Below, one piece after another: positions 50,796 to 59,389 of a DNA stretch of 64,000 nucleotides. The number at the start of each line of letters is the position of its first letter. Position 1 is the stretch's first letter. Below the pieces are notes generated by a model. That model was not told where the DNA came from and ran no database searches. It was given only the letters and a program-made list of their open reading frames with translations. The stretch is from contig NZ_JBELAU010000002.1 in NCBI RefSeq assembly GCF_040253585.1, positions 372,001 through 436,000 on the forward strand. The letters are read 5' to 3'. The DNA comes from Emticicia sp040253585 (GTDB lineage Bacteria > Bacteroidota > Bacteroidia > Cytophagales > Spirosomataceae). The translations under genes and the position numbers were made by a program.

Positions 50796-52991
50796 TTACT
50801 CGCCAGGATGATAAGTTCGTTCGGCATTTTTCAGTACATCTTCTTTGTAAAAAAGTACATCTTTAAATTTGCCTTTGGTGTACATTTCGAGCTGGTCGTT
50901 GAAATGTTTAGACGCTGGGTTTCCACTCTCGCCACCTGCCAACAATGATTTTGCTTTGATTTTTGGGCCAAATTCAACGGCACAAATAAAACTATTACCA
51001 CTTACTCCGTAACGTTTTTGGGTAGATGGATAATAACGGCTATTATACGAAGGCAACATTCCCCAAAGTGCCGAAGCAAAACCCACTGGTACGCTCGGCT
51101 GTGCATCATCGTATTTTTGCTGAATATCTGACGAAATTCTTTGATAACGATTGATTTCTCCCCACGGCATTTGCCATTTGCCAAATTTCTTTTTTAAATC
51201 ATTTACTACGACTAATAATGGCGGTAAAACTTGCTCAGGTGTGGCCGATGCCGCAAATCTTTTCACATTGGCTACTTGGTCGTCTTCACCTTCGTCGATG
51301 TATAATTTTTGTAAAGTATTACTCAATTTTCCTGCCCATTCAATCGCCAAAGTGGTAGCCACCGAAGTTTCTGACGAATGATAATTCCATTTTTTCAACT
51401 CAGCAATTGGCTCGCTCAAAGCTACATAAAGCGAATCGGTAGGTTTTACGTTTTTCTCGAAAACATTAATCAACGATGGAATCAAGACCTCAAAAGCCGC
51501 CAAATTTGTATCATAACCTGCCGCAATCACTTTATCAATCGTATAACTTTTTTCTTTATCCAAAACCTTCACGGCATTTACACCTCTAAAATTCTCGCCA
51601 TCGGGTGCCATATATGGCGGAAAATCTGCTTTCTTCGGACTCATCACCCCCGCCGCCGAAAAGGGTGTAGAATTACAATTTTGCAACCAACCATTCACTG
51701 GATTGTAGACATGAACGGTTTCATCAACTGTATGCAAGCCTTTCCATTCGGTGGCTGACGTACTTCCGTCAATTACCTTTGCCCAATTAAGTTTGCGATC
51801 TCGCACAGGCACAAAATTTCCGTGCCAATATGCAATATTTCCTTTATTATCGGCAAAGACGGTACTGTTTGAAGTATTCGCTCGCAAATCCATAGTTTTT
51901 TTGTAATCTTCAAAGCCTTTGGCTTTGGTGCGTTTCCAACTTTGAATCAAACTCGTCATTGAGCGATTATACGATTTTAGGCTAATCCATTGGTCGTTAC
52001 GTTTCGCCATAATCGGGCCGTGATGCGTAGCATAAGTCGTGAAAATTTTGGTTTTCAGACCATCGCCATCTTTGTAACTGATACTTATTTTTTTCTCGGT
52101 AACTGGCTTTAATTGCTTATCATATTCATAAAAATACTTATCACCTTTTTTTGTAATTTTCTCGGCATATACATCGGCCACATCGACATTACACGAGGTG
52201 TGCATCCACCCACAATAATCGTTAAACCCCTGATAAACAAACATTTGCCCCCAAGTTACAGCACCGTAAGCATTCAAGCCTTCTTCGCTCGAAACTTGTA
52301 CTTCGGGTCTGAAATAAAACGTTACATGCGGATTTATATACAAAATGGCATTGCCAGAAGCCGTAATTTTGGGCGAAAAAGCAAAGCCATTCGAGCCAGT
52401 TTGATTTTCGGGGTCTTTGGGTTCGGCGATGTAAGTAACTTTATCGCCCGAATAAAAATTCTTCAGTTCGGCAGTTGTAATATCTGCTGTGCTGATTGCT
52501 CCGATACTTCCATCAGTCCACAAAAGTGGATACCACGGCTTGAAGCGAGTCAGCAACGCAGGTTTTGTATTGGGGTGCGTGTATAAGTAGAAATTGATAC
52601 CATCGGCGTAGGCATTGAGTAGTTTTTTCATCCATGGCTCGGCTTTGTTATAATCGGCAATGGCATCGGTGGTATCAATCAATAGTTTTATTTGTAAATC
52701 ATCATATAGACTTGCTTCGCCTTTAATTTCGGACATTCTGCCCAGTTTTTCGATATAATTCATTTCTACTCGCTTGAAATCGTCTTCACATTGAGCGTAA
52801 AGCAAACCAAAAACCGCATCAGCATCTGATTTACCATAAATATGCGGAATCCCCCAATTGTCTCGAATGATATTTACTCGCTTAGCTTGCTGCTGAAAAC
52901 GAGCAATTTCGGCAGCCGAAAATTTACTCGAAACAGTTTTTTGAGCGAAAATTGAAAAAGATAGTAAAAAAAGTAAACAGAAAGATTTCAT
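50796..52991 (-). CDS. Penicillin-acylase-family (Ntn) amidohydrolase
   Basis: This 731-residue exported amidase of the penicillin/AHL acylase family would mature by self-cleavage into two chains. It has a signal peptide (MKSFCLLFLLSFSIFAQ). The alpha chain contains DNWGIPHIYGKSDADAVFGL. The new N-terminal nucleophile is S200 in NQTGSNGFAF; the usual motif is GSNNW or GSNAW, so GFA in place of a Trp-containing segment is a variation. Later segments with YASALWGMLPSYN-like and VYGHQ-like patterns fit the beta chain. Family members cleave acyl-homoserine lactones, beta-lactams or fatty amides; the substrate here is not determined. Confidence 0.9.
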   Translation of the reverse strand: MKSFCLLFLLSFSIFAQKTVSSKFSAAEIARFQQQAKRVNIIRDNWGIPHIYGKSDADAVFGLLYAQCEDDFKRVEMNYIEKLGRMSEIKGEASLYDDLQIKLLIDTTDAIADYNKAEPWMKKLLNAYADGINFYLYTHPNTKPALLTRFKPWYPLLWTDGSIGAISTADITTAELKNFYSGDKVTYIAEPKDPENQTGSNGFAFSPKITASGNAILYINPHVTFYFRPEVQVSSEEGLNAYGAVTWGQMFVYQGFNDYCGWMHTSCNVDVADVYAEKITKKGDKYFYEYDKQLKPVTEKKISISYKDGDGLKTKIFTTYATHHGPIMAKRNDQWISLKSYNRSMTSLIQSWKRTKAKGFEDYKKTMDLRANTSNSTVFADNKGNIAYWHGNFVPVRDRKLNWAKVIDGSTSATEWKGLHTVDETVHVYNPVNGWLQNCNSTPFSAAGVMSPKKADFPPYMAPDGENFRGVNAVKVLDKEKSYTIDKVIAAGYDTNLAAFEVLIPSLINVFEKNVKPTDSLYVALSEPIAELKKWNYHSSETSVATTLAIEWAGKLSNTLQKLYIDEGEDDQVANVKRFAASATPEQVLPPLLVVVNDLKKKFGKWQMPWGEINRYQRISSDIQQKYDDAQPSVPVGFASALWGMLPSYNSRYYPSTQKRYGVSGNSFICAVEFGPKIKAKSLLAGGESGNPASKHFNDQLEMYTKGKFKDVLFYKEDVLKNAERTYHPGE

Positions 52992-53302
52992 AAAAAAGGC
53001 TTATGCGTTTGAGTGATGAAAATGGTTTAACAAACATACACAAAATTGTAAATAAGATTAAAAGTAAGGCAGGTTTTTCGACTTTCAAATAGCTTGAGTT
53101 AAAAACAAATTTTATCGTAAAGACAAGTTGAAAACTTGTCCTACATCTGAACAAAAAAATCTTTAATAAATTTATTTAATAAACTAACTATCAATTACTT
53201 ACGACAGAAAAAAGCTCATTAACAATCAATTAACAAATCAGCAGCAAACCTTTTGATACCTTTCTGCATCTAAAGTATAAATTAACAATAATATTTAAGA
53301 CA
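52992..53302. other. 311-bp intergenic region upstream of the low-complexity secreted protein
   Basis: It holds the REP-like hairpin at 53122-53144 and AT-rich sequence. TTTG about 20 bases before TATAAATT (53251-53282) is a possible but weak promoter for the + gene. No coding frame with support is visible. Confidence 0.4.
53122..53144. repeat. GTAG-hairpin (REP-like) element, minus orientation
   Basis: The minus strand reads GTAG-GACAAGTT-TTC-AACTTGTC: an 8-bp perfect stem with a 3-base loop following GTAG (53141-53144). The dimensions are identical to each half of the element at the folA end, although the stem sequence differs. Confidence 0.8.
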
Positions 53303-54385
53303 ATGAGAAATTTCATAATAGCTGCAATCATGGTTTTTACAACTATTTTTTCGGCAAATGCACAATACGGTGGTGTCTATGATAACTATGGTAATGGCTA
53401 TGATGATGACCGCTATTATTATGATGACGAGTTCGACTGGCACTGGGATATTAGAGTGCGTATCAGCAATGGTATTCAGAATGGGCTCATCACTCGTAAT
53501 GAAGCCAATCGTTTGTATCGTCGCTTAGAAGATGTGGAGCGTAAAGAATATGCTTATCTCGCAGATGGTATCTTTAACCGTTGGGAACAACAAGAAATCT
53601 GGGACGATGTGGCCTACCTCAACCGCCAAGTAGGTATCGAATTGTATGACTTCGACCGTAGATTCTATGGATTTGATATAGCTTGGAATGACCTTCGTGG
53701 CTATCCTCGTTGGTATTATCACGGAGGATTTGATTTTTATCGCTTCGACCGCCGTGGTTTTGGAACTATCCGTTTAGGTTATGTCCCTCGTCCAAACTAC
53801 AATGGTTGGTACAGAAATGACCGTAACCGTGTTGGTCGTGAGTATTACAGTGAGCGTAGTCGTTACCGTACCAATGGTTCTAATGGTCATTACGATAACC
53901 GTACTTCACGCAACGATAATGATAGAAACTCAAGAGGTTACGACAATAACCGCCGTAATGATACTGAAAGAGGTTCGAGAGAAAATAACAACCCTCGCAA
54001 TGATAATGAAAGAAGTTCGAGAGGAAGCTATGACACACGCAATGATAACGACAGAAGTTCAAGAGGCGGAATCGAAAATAGTCGCAATAATTTTCCAACT
54101 CCTTCAACATCAGAGCGTCCTTCAAGAAGCAATGATTTCCCGAGCCGTTCAAGTACAGAAAGTCGTTCAGACAATTATGGTAGAGGAAGTGGAATGGACA
54201 ACAGTCGTAGCGAACGCAACACGCCAAACCCAAGCAGAGATGCTTCTACTGGCAACGAACGCAGAAGTCGTGGAGGAGAAGCAAGCCAAGCACCAAGCCG
54301 TAGCGAACGCTCAATACCATCAAACGAAAGTCGTCAAAATGGAGATACTCAAAGAGGTGAAGGTGGTAGAGGTAGAAGAAATTAA
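53303..54385 (+). CDS. Secreted protein with Asn/Asp/Arg/Ser-rich repeat tail
   Basis: This 360-residue protein begins with a signal peptide (MRNFIIAAIMVFTTIFSANAQ). Residues 21-175 form a Tyr/Asp/Arg-rich domain with helical heptad-like stretches (QNGLITRNEANRLYRRLEDV), found in small Bacteroidota envelope proteins. From about 200 the chain becomes low-complexity: RNDND(R)xSRG units at residues 203, 218, 232 and 246, followed by Ser/Arg/Pro-rich sequence to a Gly/Arg end (GEGGRGRRN). The tail is strongly basic and polar and likely disordered. It may bind polysaccharide or nucleic acid at the surface; this is inference. A strong terminator follows. Confidence 0.75.
   Translation: MRNFIIAAIMVFTTIFSANAQYGGVYDNYGNGYDDDRYYYDDEFDWHWDIRVRISNGIQNGLITRNEANRLYRRLEDVERKEYAYLADGIFNRWEQQEIWDDVAYLNRQVGIELYDFDRRFYGFDIAWNDLRGYPRWYYHGGFDFYRFDRRGFGTIRLGYVPRPNYNGWYRNDRNRVGREYYSERSRYRTNGSNGHYDNRTSRNDNDRNSRGYDNNRRNDTERGSRENNNPRNDNERSSRGSYDTRNDNDRSSRGGIENSRNNFPTPSTSERPSRSNDFPSRSSTESRSDNYGRGSGMDNSRSERNTPNPSRDASTGNERRSRGGEASQAPSRSERSIPSNESRQNGDTQRGEGGRGRRN
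53909..54070 (+). repeat. In-frame degenerate tandem repeats, 42-45 bp unit
   Basis: Four units coding RND(N/T)(D/E)R(N/G/S)SR begin at about 53909, 53954, 53996 and 54038. The spacing of 14-15 codons and the nucleotide similarity of the second half of each unit suggest slipped duplication within the gene. Confidence 0.65.
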
Positions 54386-54443
54386 TTAATCAACAGTCCA
54401 CGGTCAATAGTCGACAGTAGGCAAAGCTTCGCCTTATGATGAT

Positions 54444-54481
54444 AAAAAACGGTCAAGACAATAAAGTCTTGACCGTTTTTT
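54444..54481. terminator. Strong bidirectional hairpin terminator
   Basis: The arms 54444-54459 and 54466-54481 pair perfectly over 16 bases (AACGGTCAAGAC/GTCTTGACCGTT core) with A and T runs at either foot. It separates two convergent genes and could stop transcription from both sides. Confidence 0.88.
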
Positions 54482-54557
54482 ATTTCTGAAAATGCAGACT
54501 GAGTAATTACCAACACTATCGTTGGCTGTAGTCCATTGGCTGTGGACTACTAAAAAA

Positions 54558-55886
54558 TCACCTCGCAATTTCAATTTTATATTTCTTGCCTTTCATTTTT
54601 TCTTCTCGGATAAGCTGTAAAAGTGTTTTTATTTTTGAACGTTTCACGGCTGCAAACGATGTAAAATCTTTCACTTCGATAAGTCCTAAATCGCCTTTTT
54701 CGAGTTGGCCTTTTTGTGATAAAAATCCTACAATATCAATTTTATTGAGCTTGTTTTTCTTTCCTCCACTAATATAAAGTGTTTGATAATCAGGAAGCTG
54801 CGGCAACGGATAACGTTTTGAAAGCACTAATTCCTCCAAGTTTTTATCAACATAAGCTGGGCGTTCTTCATCTCTACTAAAAATCAGATACGAAGTTCCC
54901 GAAGCGTGCATACGTGCCGTGCGACCGTTACGATGTACAAATTCGTGTGCTTGTAGCGGCAAATGATAATGAATAACATGCTTCATTTCGGGAATATCCA
55001 GACCACGAGCCGCCAAATCGGTCGTGAGCAAATAATTTACACTGCCATTTCTGAATCGAATCAAGGCACGTTCACGGGCATCTTGCTCCATTCCACCGTG
55101 ATAAAATGTAGCAACAATACCTTTTTGATTCAGAAACTCGCTTGTTCGCTCGGCTGCATCTCGATGATTACAGAAAATCAAAGCCGCTTCCGAATTGAGC
55201 GAACAAACCAAATCGAAAATTGTATCAAGTTTATCTTTTTCGTCCGAAATCACCAACTTCATAGTTAGTTGCTCATTTTCGGTATTTTTTTCTGGTAAAA
55301 AATCTAAAACTTGGGGCGTTGTCAAACCCGTAAACTCGGGAATTTCGATTCCTGCCGTTGCCGAAACCAAAACTCTTTTATTAAGATTCGGCAAATTTCC
55401 GATAATAAAAGACATTTGGTCATGAAAACCCAAATCCAGCGATTTATCAAATTCATCAAGCACCAAGGTTGTGATGCCATCAAGTGCAAAAGTATTGCGA
55501 GTAATGTGGTCTACAATTCGGCCAGGAGTACCAATTAATAAAGCTGGCGGGGTCGATAAGTTTTGTATTTCGGTAGCCATCGGGTGGCCACCATAGCACA
55601 CATTTACCTTAAACCCCGTTGACATTTTCTTCCAAACCTGCTCAATCTGCATCGCCAATTCACGAGACGGTGCCAATATCAAACATTGCACTTTTGTTTG
55701 GTCCGTTTTGAGTAATTGCCAAACAGGCAATAAAAAACCCAAAGTTTTTCCCGAACCCGTTGGAGCAAGTAAAAGCGTATCACTATTGCGGGCAGTGATG
55801 GCTTTCTGTGCCGAAACTTGCATCGAATTTAATTTCTCAATGCCAAGATTGGTCAATATTTGCGAATGTTGTTGATGAATATCCAT
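54558..55886 (-). CDS. DEAD-box RNA helicase with DbpA RNA-binding domain (motif II is DEFD)
   Basis: This 442-residue ATP-dependent RNA helicase probably acts in 23S rRNA or ribosome assembly. The core has motif I APTGSGKT, motif Ia LAPSRELA, GTPGRIVD, motif II LVLDEFDKSLDLGF, motif III VSATAG, and motifs IV-VI up to HRNGRTARM. Motif II is DEFD and motif VI HRNGRTAR, small departures from DEAD and HRIGRTGR. The last 75 residues are a DbpA-type RNA-recognition domain: YISGGKKNKLNKIDIVGFLS, then LGLIEVKDFTSFAAV, ending KGKKYKIEIAR. In E. coli this domain binds hairpin 92 of 23S rRNA. The gene is monocistronic. Confidence 0.93.
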   Translation of the reverse strand: MDIHQQHSQILTNLGIEKLNSMQVSAQKAITARNSDTLLLAPTGSGKTLGFLLPVWQLLKTDQTKVQCLILAPSRELAMQIEQVWKKMSTGFKVNVCYGGHPMATEIQNLSTPPALLIGTPGRIVDHITRNTFALDGITTLVLDEFDKSLDLGFHDQMSFIIGNLPNLNKRVLVSATAGIEIPEFTGLTTPQVLDFLPEKNTENEQLTMKLVISDEKDKLDTIFDLVCSLNSEAALIFCNHRDAAERTSEFLNQKGIVATFYHGGMEQDARERALIRFRNGSVNYLLTTDLAARGLDIPEMKHVIHYHLPLQAHEFVHRNGRTARMHASGTSYLIFSRDEERPAYVDKNLEELVLSKRYPLPQLPDYQTLYISGGKKNKLNKIDIVGFLSQKGQLEKGDLGLIEVKDFTSFAAVKRSKIKTLLQLIREEKMKGKKYKIEIAR

Positions 55887-56307
55887 AATACAAAGGTACG
55901 GACAATAAATATGATTTTATTGAAATATTTATCTGTCGATACTTCACAAAAACTAATGTTTCGGAATCCTTCCAACCTTATTTCATAAACCAGAATCTTG
56001 ATTATAAATGTCTATTATTTAGCCCATTTATTCTGAAAAAACGATTATTCCACTCTTTATCCTTTAATCATAAATACTATAATTTAGCATTTTAGTTCTC
56101 ATAAAATAGCATACTAATCCATTAAATGTATAGATTAAAAGATTAAAATTTATGATAAAAATCCTTTTTTTGTAGAATATTAAAATATATAATATTAATT
56201 TTGTTCACTATCATGTCTGCTTCAAAAGCCACCATGATTTTTTTAAACGTGTATAATATAATTTCCAGCTCAACCTGGTCAATCTAACCTAAAACGTACT
56301 ATTGTTT
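55887..56307. other. 421-bp AT-rich divergent region between the helicase and the sugar gene set
   Basis: This is the most AT-rich gap of the window. It contains a candidate promoter at 56169-56203 for the downstream aminotransferase. The remainder (about 55900-56160) shows no gene, repeat family or RNA fold that I can support. Confidence 0.5.
56169..56203 (+). promoter_or_regulatory. Candidate promoter of the aminotransferase gene
   Basis: TTTG at 56169-56172 and TAATTTTG at 56196-56203 (a full match to TAnnTTTG) are separated by 23 bases, slightly more than the common 19-21. The leader would be about 95 bases. Confidence 0.5.
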
Positions 56308-57456
56308 ATGACTGCTGAAAAGCCCATGAACGAGTTTCCTGTCATGGATACAAATGACGGTATCGTTCTATTTCACCCCAATATTCCAGCTAAAGCTGCT
56401 CTAAATGTCAGCGAAGTTCTGAATACTCGTTGGATTGGTCAAGGTCCAAGAGTCGATGAGTTTGAACAACGCTTCGAGCAGAAATTTACCGCTCCTTGCA
56501 AAAGCCTTGCGGTTGGTTCGGGAACTGACGCCCTACATTTGTCGTATTTACTGGCTGGCCTCAAAGAAGGCGATGAGGTAATTGCCCCAGTTTTTACTTG
56601 CACCGCTACCAACATCCCGTTTTTGTACATGGGAGTAAAAATTGTTTTTGCTGATATTGATGCCAACCTAAATATCGATGTAAAACACGTAGCTGAACTC
56701 ATTACACCAAAAACCAAAGCTATTGTTTGTGTTCATTACGGAGGTTTGCCATGTGATATGGACGAACTTTGGGAACTTGGCCGTAAGCACAATATCGCTA
56801 TCATCGAAGATGCCGCTCACGCCGTTGGTGCAAAATATAAGGGCGAATATATTGGTAGCCAAAGTGATTTTACGATGTTTTCGTTTCAGGCAATCAAGCA
56901 TATTACCACAGGTGATGGCGGAATGTTGGTAGTAAAAGATAAATCTTTGGTGGAGAAAGCCAAACGTTTGCGTTGGTTCGGTATCGACCGTAGTAGTAAG
57001 CAAAAAGGTATTTGGGAAAACGATATTACGGAAGTTGGCTTTAAATACCAAATGACTGATATTGCAGCAAGCATTGGACTTGCAGCAATTGATGAGTTTG
57101 ATGAACATTTAGCTCATCGTCAGAACCTCTACCGTCTTTACTGCGATTTATTGAAAGATATTAAAGGAATCCGAGTAATTGGAAGTGAATACTCTGACCG
57201 TGAACATGCAGCATGGCTACTGACCGCCGAAGTTGACGACCGTGAAAAGCTAATGAAACATCTCCGTGAACACGGTATAGAATCGGGACAAGTACATTAT
57301 CGTAATGATAAATACACAATTTTTGGTGGTCGTACTGAAGGTAAATTTCCCAAGATGGATGCTATCGAAGAACGATATTTAGTATTACCTCTTCATGCCA
57401 AAGTTACCGAAGAAGATGTTGCGTATATTGCCTACGTTTTACGCAAAGGATGGTGA
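56308..57456 (+). CDS. DegT/DnrJ/EryC1/StrS-family sugar aminotransferase
   Basis: This 382-residue PLP enzyme transfers an amino group to a nucleotide-linked keto-sugar for surface polysaccharide synthesis. The start is the ATG at 56308, two codons inside a frame that begins with TTG. Features are RWIGQGPRVDEFE, VGSGTDALHLS (phosphate binding), IEDAAHAVGA (the Asp that pairs with the PLP ring) and the PLP lysine K197 in SFQAIKHITTGDGG. Relatives make dTDP-amino sugars such as perosamine-type residues. A glycosyltransferase and a methyltransferase follow on the same strand. Confidence 0.94.
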   Translation: MTAEKPMNEFPVMDTNDGIVLFHPNIPAKAALNVSEVLNTRWIGQGPRVDEFEQRFEQKFTAPCKSLAVGSGTDALHLSYLLAGLKEGDEVIAPVFTCTATNIPFLYMGVKIVFADIDANLNIDVKHVAELITPKTKAIVCVHYGGLPCDMDELWELGRKHNIAIIEDAAHAVGAKYKGEYIGSQSDFTMFSFQAIKHITTGDGGMLVVKDKSLVEKAKRLRWFGIDRSSKQKGIWENDITEVGFKYQMTDIAASIGLAAIDEFDEHLAHRQNLYRLYCDLLKDIKGIRVIGSEYSDREHAAWLLTAEVDDREKLMKHLREHGIESGQVHYRNDKYTIFGGRTEGKFPKMDAIEERYLVLPLHAKVTEEDVAYIAYVLRKGW

Positions 57457-57577
57457 TATCTTTAATTGAGAATGTAGAATTGATAATTATGAATAGCTAA
57501 TCATCAATTCTACTTTTCCAAATTTTTTATCACCTAATACTTCTCCATTTTTCATTATCAATTATCAATTATTGTAA

Positions 57578-58483
57578 GTGGATTTTATTCATAAAAAAGT
57601 AGCCTTAGACTACTCTCCTGTTTTTTCTATACTCATTCCATCGTGGAATAATATTGACTATTTGAAATGTGTGGTCAATAGTATTAAGAAAAATAGTCGA
57701 TATAAACACCAAATTATTGTTCACGTAAATGAAGGCAACGATGGGTCGGAAGATTGGGTAGTTGCCCAAGGCGGTATTAGCTACACAAAAAGTTCGCAAA
57801 ATTCGGGTGTTTGTTATGGTTTCAACGCCGCTTCGCACCTTGCTACTGCCGAATACTTGGTTTTTATTGATGATGATATGTATCTATGCCCCGATTGGGA
57901 TTTTTATTTGTTTGAAGAAATAGCCAAACAAAAAGATGACAAATGGTGCATCAGCGGAACAATGATTGAGGGATTCGATAAAGGAAATGCCTGCGTAATA
58001 GCCGACAAAAACTACGGTACTCACCCTTCGGAATTTGATGAAGAGAAATTTTTAGCAGAATATGCCACTTACCCAAAAGAAGATTGGAATGGTAGTCAAT
58101 GGTATCCGATGGTTTTACCAACGTTTGTTTATCGGGCAGTTGGGGGCTTGAGTGTTGAGTTTTTTCCAGGAATGTACAGCGACCCCGATTTTATGATAAA
58201 ACTCTGGCATTATGGTGTAAGATACTACAAAGGTTTGGGCAAAAGCAGGGTTTATCATTTTGCCAGTCGAAGTACAGGACGTGTAAAACGCAACGATGGC
58301 CGAACAGAGTTTATCTTGAAGTGGGGCATGAGTAGCAATACATTTTTCAAGAATTACCTGAAAATCGGAACAAAGTTTTTAGGGAAACTACCCGACCCCG
58401 AAGAAAACTTTACGCTTCGTTTGAAAAAACAAATCGACCGCTGGAAAGTTAAGTTTAAATCAAAACCTATTGATATTGGTTAG
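57578..58483 (+). CDS. Family 2 glycosyltransferase
   Basis: This 301-residue GT-A-type transferase has FSILIPSWNNIDYLKCVVNS at the N-terminus, LVFIDDDMYLCPDWD as the metal/nucleotide-sugar DxD region, and a downstream PMVLPTFVYRAVGG and FFPGMYSDPDFMIKL acceptor region. It has no transmembrane anchor. The start must be GTG at 57578: a TAA stop lies directly before it in frame, and the first ATG in frame comes within the catalytic domain. It probably builds the same glycan as its neighbours. The gap before it contains AATTGATAATTA-type words. Confidence 0.9.
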   Translation: MDFIHKKVALDYSPVFSILIPSWNNIDYLKCVVNSIKKNSRYKHQIIVHVNEGNDGSEDWVVAQGGISYTKSSQNSGVCYGFNAASHLATAEYLVFIDDDMYLCPDWDFYLFEEIAKQKDDKWCISGTMIEGFDKGNACVIADKNYGTHPSEFDEEKFLAEYATYPKEDWNGSQWYPMVLPTFVYRAVGGLSVEFFPGMYSDPDFMIKLWHYGVRYYKGLGKSRVYHFASRSTGRVKRNDGRTEFILKWGMSSNTFFKNYLKIGTKFLGKLPDPEENFTLRLKKQIDRWKVKFKSKPIDIG

Positions 58484-58548
58484 TCCACAGTCAATAGACG
58501 ACGGTCAACAGAAAAATAATCTATAATCAACAAGTTATAAGCGTTTTA

Positions 58549-59334
58549 ATGTCGAAATATAAATCACAAATCAAACAAGTACCACATTCAAAAGGGGCTG
58601 CTTTGGAGTTTATTCATCGTTTTGTTGAAGAAAATGATGTGAAAGGAAAAACTGTGATTGATGTTTCGGCGGGTTCGGGCTACGTAGCTAATTTATGGCA
58701 CAATGCTGGTGCCGTCGTAAAAGCTTTTGATATGTATCCCGATATTTTCAAGAGCGATTCGTTGACTTGTTTGCCGATTGATTTGAACCAAAAGTTACCC
58801 ATTGAAGCAAACTCGGCCGATTATGTACTTTTGATGGAAACCATCGAACATATTCCGAATCAAACGTCGTTGCTACAAGAACTTTCAAGAATACTCAAAC
58901 CCAACGGTATCTTAATCGTAACTAAGCCTAACAACAGTAGCTTAAATGGCCGACTCGGAAATTTGTGGGTAGAAGCTGAGCGAAGCAATATGTTCTTATC
59001 GAACGAAGCAAGCGTAATCGGCTACGATGATAGCCATGTTTATAACGGACGGGTTTATTTATGTACAGCCCAACGCCTACGAACGTTGGCTGGTTTGGCT
59101 GGCTTAAAATTACAAAAAGTTCATGCTAACCAACTAAGCGTAAGTTCTTTGATTTCGTATCTATTTTTAGGCATTTTTTTTCATCTTCGTTCGTTTCGCA
59201 CGCTCAAGCGTATGACACGAAAAACGTCAAATTCAGTAGAAAAAGCAATCATTAAAGAGCAGCACGCTCTTAATACAAACCAAACTTTGCTTTTGCATAA
59301 ACATTTGTGCGTAACGTTTCAGAAAAAATCATAA
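58549..59334 (+). CDS. Class I SAM-dependent methyltransferase
   Basis: This 261-residue methyltransferase carries motif I VIDVSAGSGYVANLW (the usual ExGxGxG position reads D-VSAGSG), the acidic motif II FDMYPD, and VLLMETIEHIPNQTSLLQEL, typical of the Methyltransf_11/23 group. A hydrophobic stretch near residue 205 (SLISYLFLGIFFHL) may touch the membrane. With the aminotransferase and glycosyltransferase upstream it likely methylates a sugar or lipid-linked glycan. A terminator shared with the convergent murF follows. Confidence 0.88.
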   Translation: MSKYKSQIKQVPHSKGAALEFIHRFVEENDVKGKTVIDVSAGSGYVANLWHNAGAVVKAFDMYPDIFKSDSLTCLPIDLNQKLPIEANSADYVLLMETIEHIPNQTSLLQELSRILKPNGILIVTKPNNSSLNGRLGNLWVEAERSNMFLSNEASVIGYDDSHVYNGRVYLCTAQRLRTLAGLAGLKLQKVHANQLSVSSLISYLFLGIFFHLRSFRTLKRMTRKTSNSVEKAIIKEQHALNTNQTLLLHKHLCVTFQKKS

Positions 59335-59345
59335 GACATAAAAAA

Positions 59346-59372
59346 GAGGATATTCTGTTAAAATATCCCCTC
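59346..59372. terminator. Hairpin terminator between convergent genes
   Basis: GAGGATATT pairs with AATATCCCCTC, with two extra C bulged. A runs precede it and an AT-rich stretch follows, between the methyltransferase and murF. Confidence 0.65.
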
Positions 59373-59389
59373 TCAATATATTTTGATTG

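Noticed and set aside
53781..54389. A 202-residue overlapping + strand ORF rich in Val/Met/Thr within the low-complexity gene
   Set aside because: It is a shadow frame of the repeated Arg/Asn/Asp codons of the signal-peptide-bearing gene and has no recognisable start context or fold.
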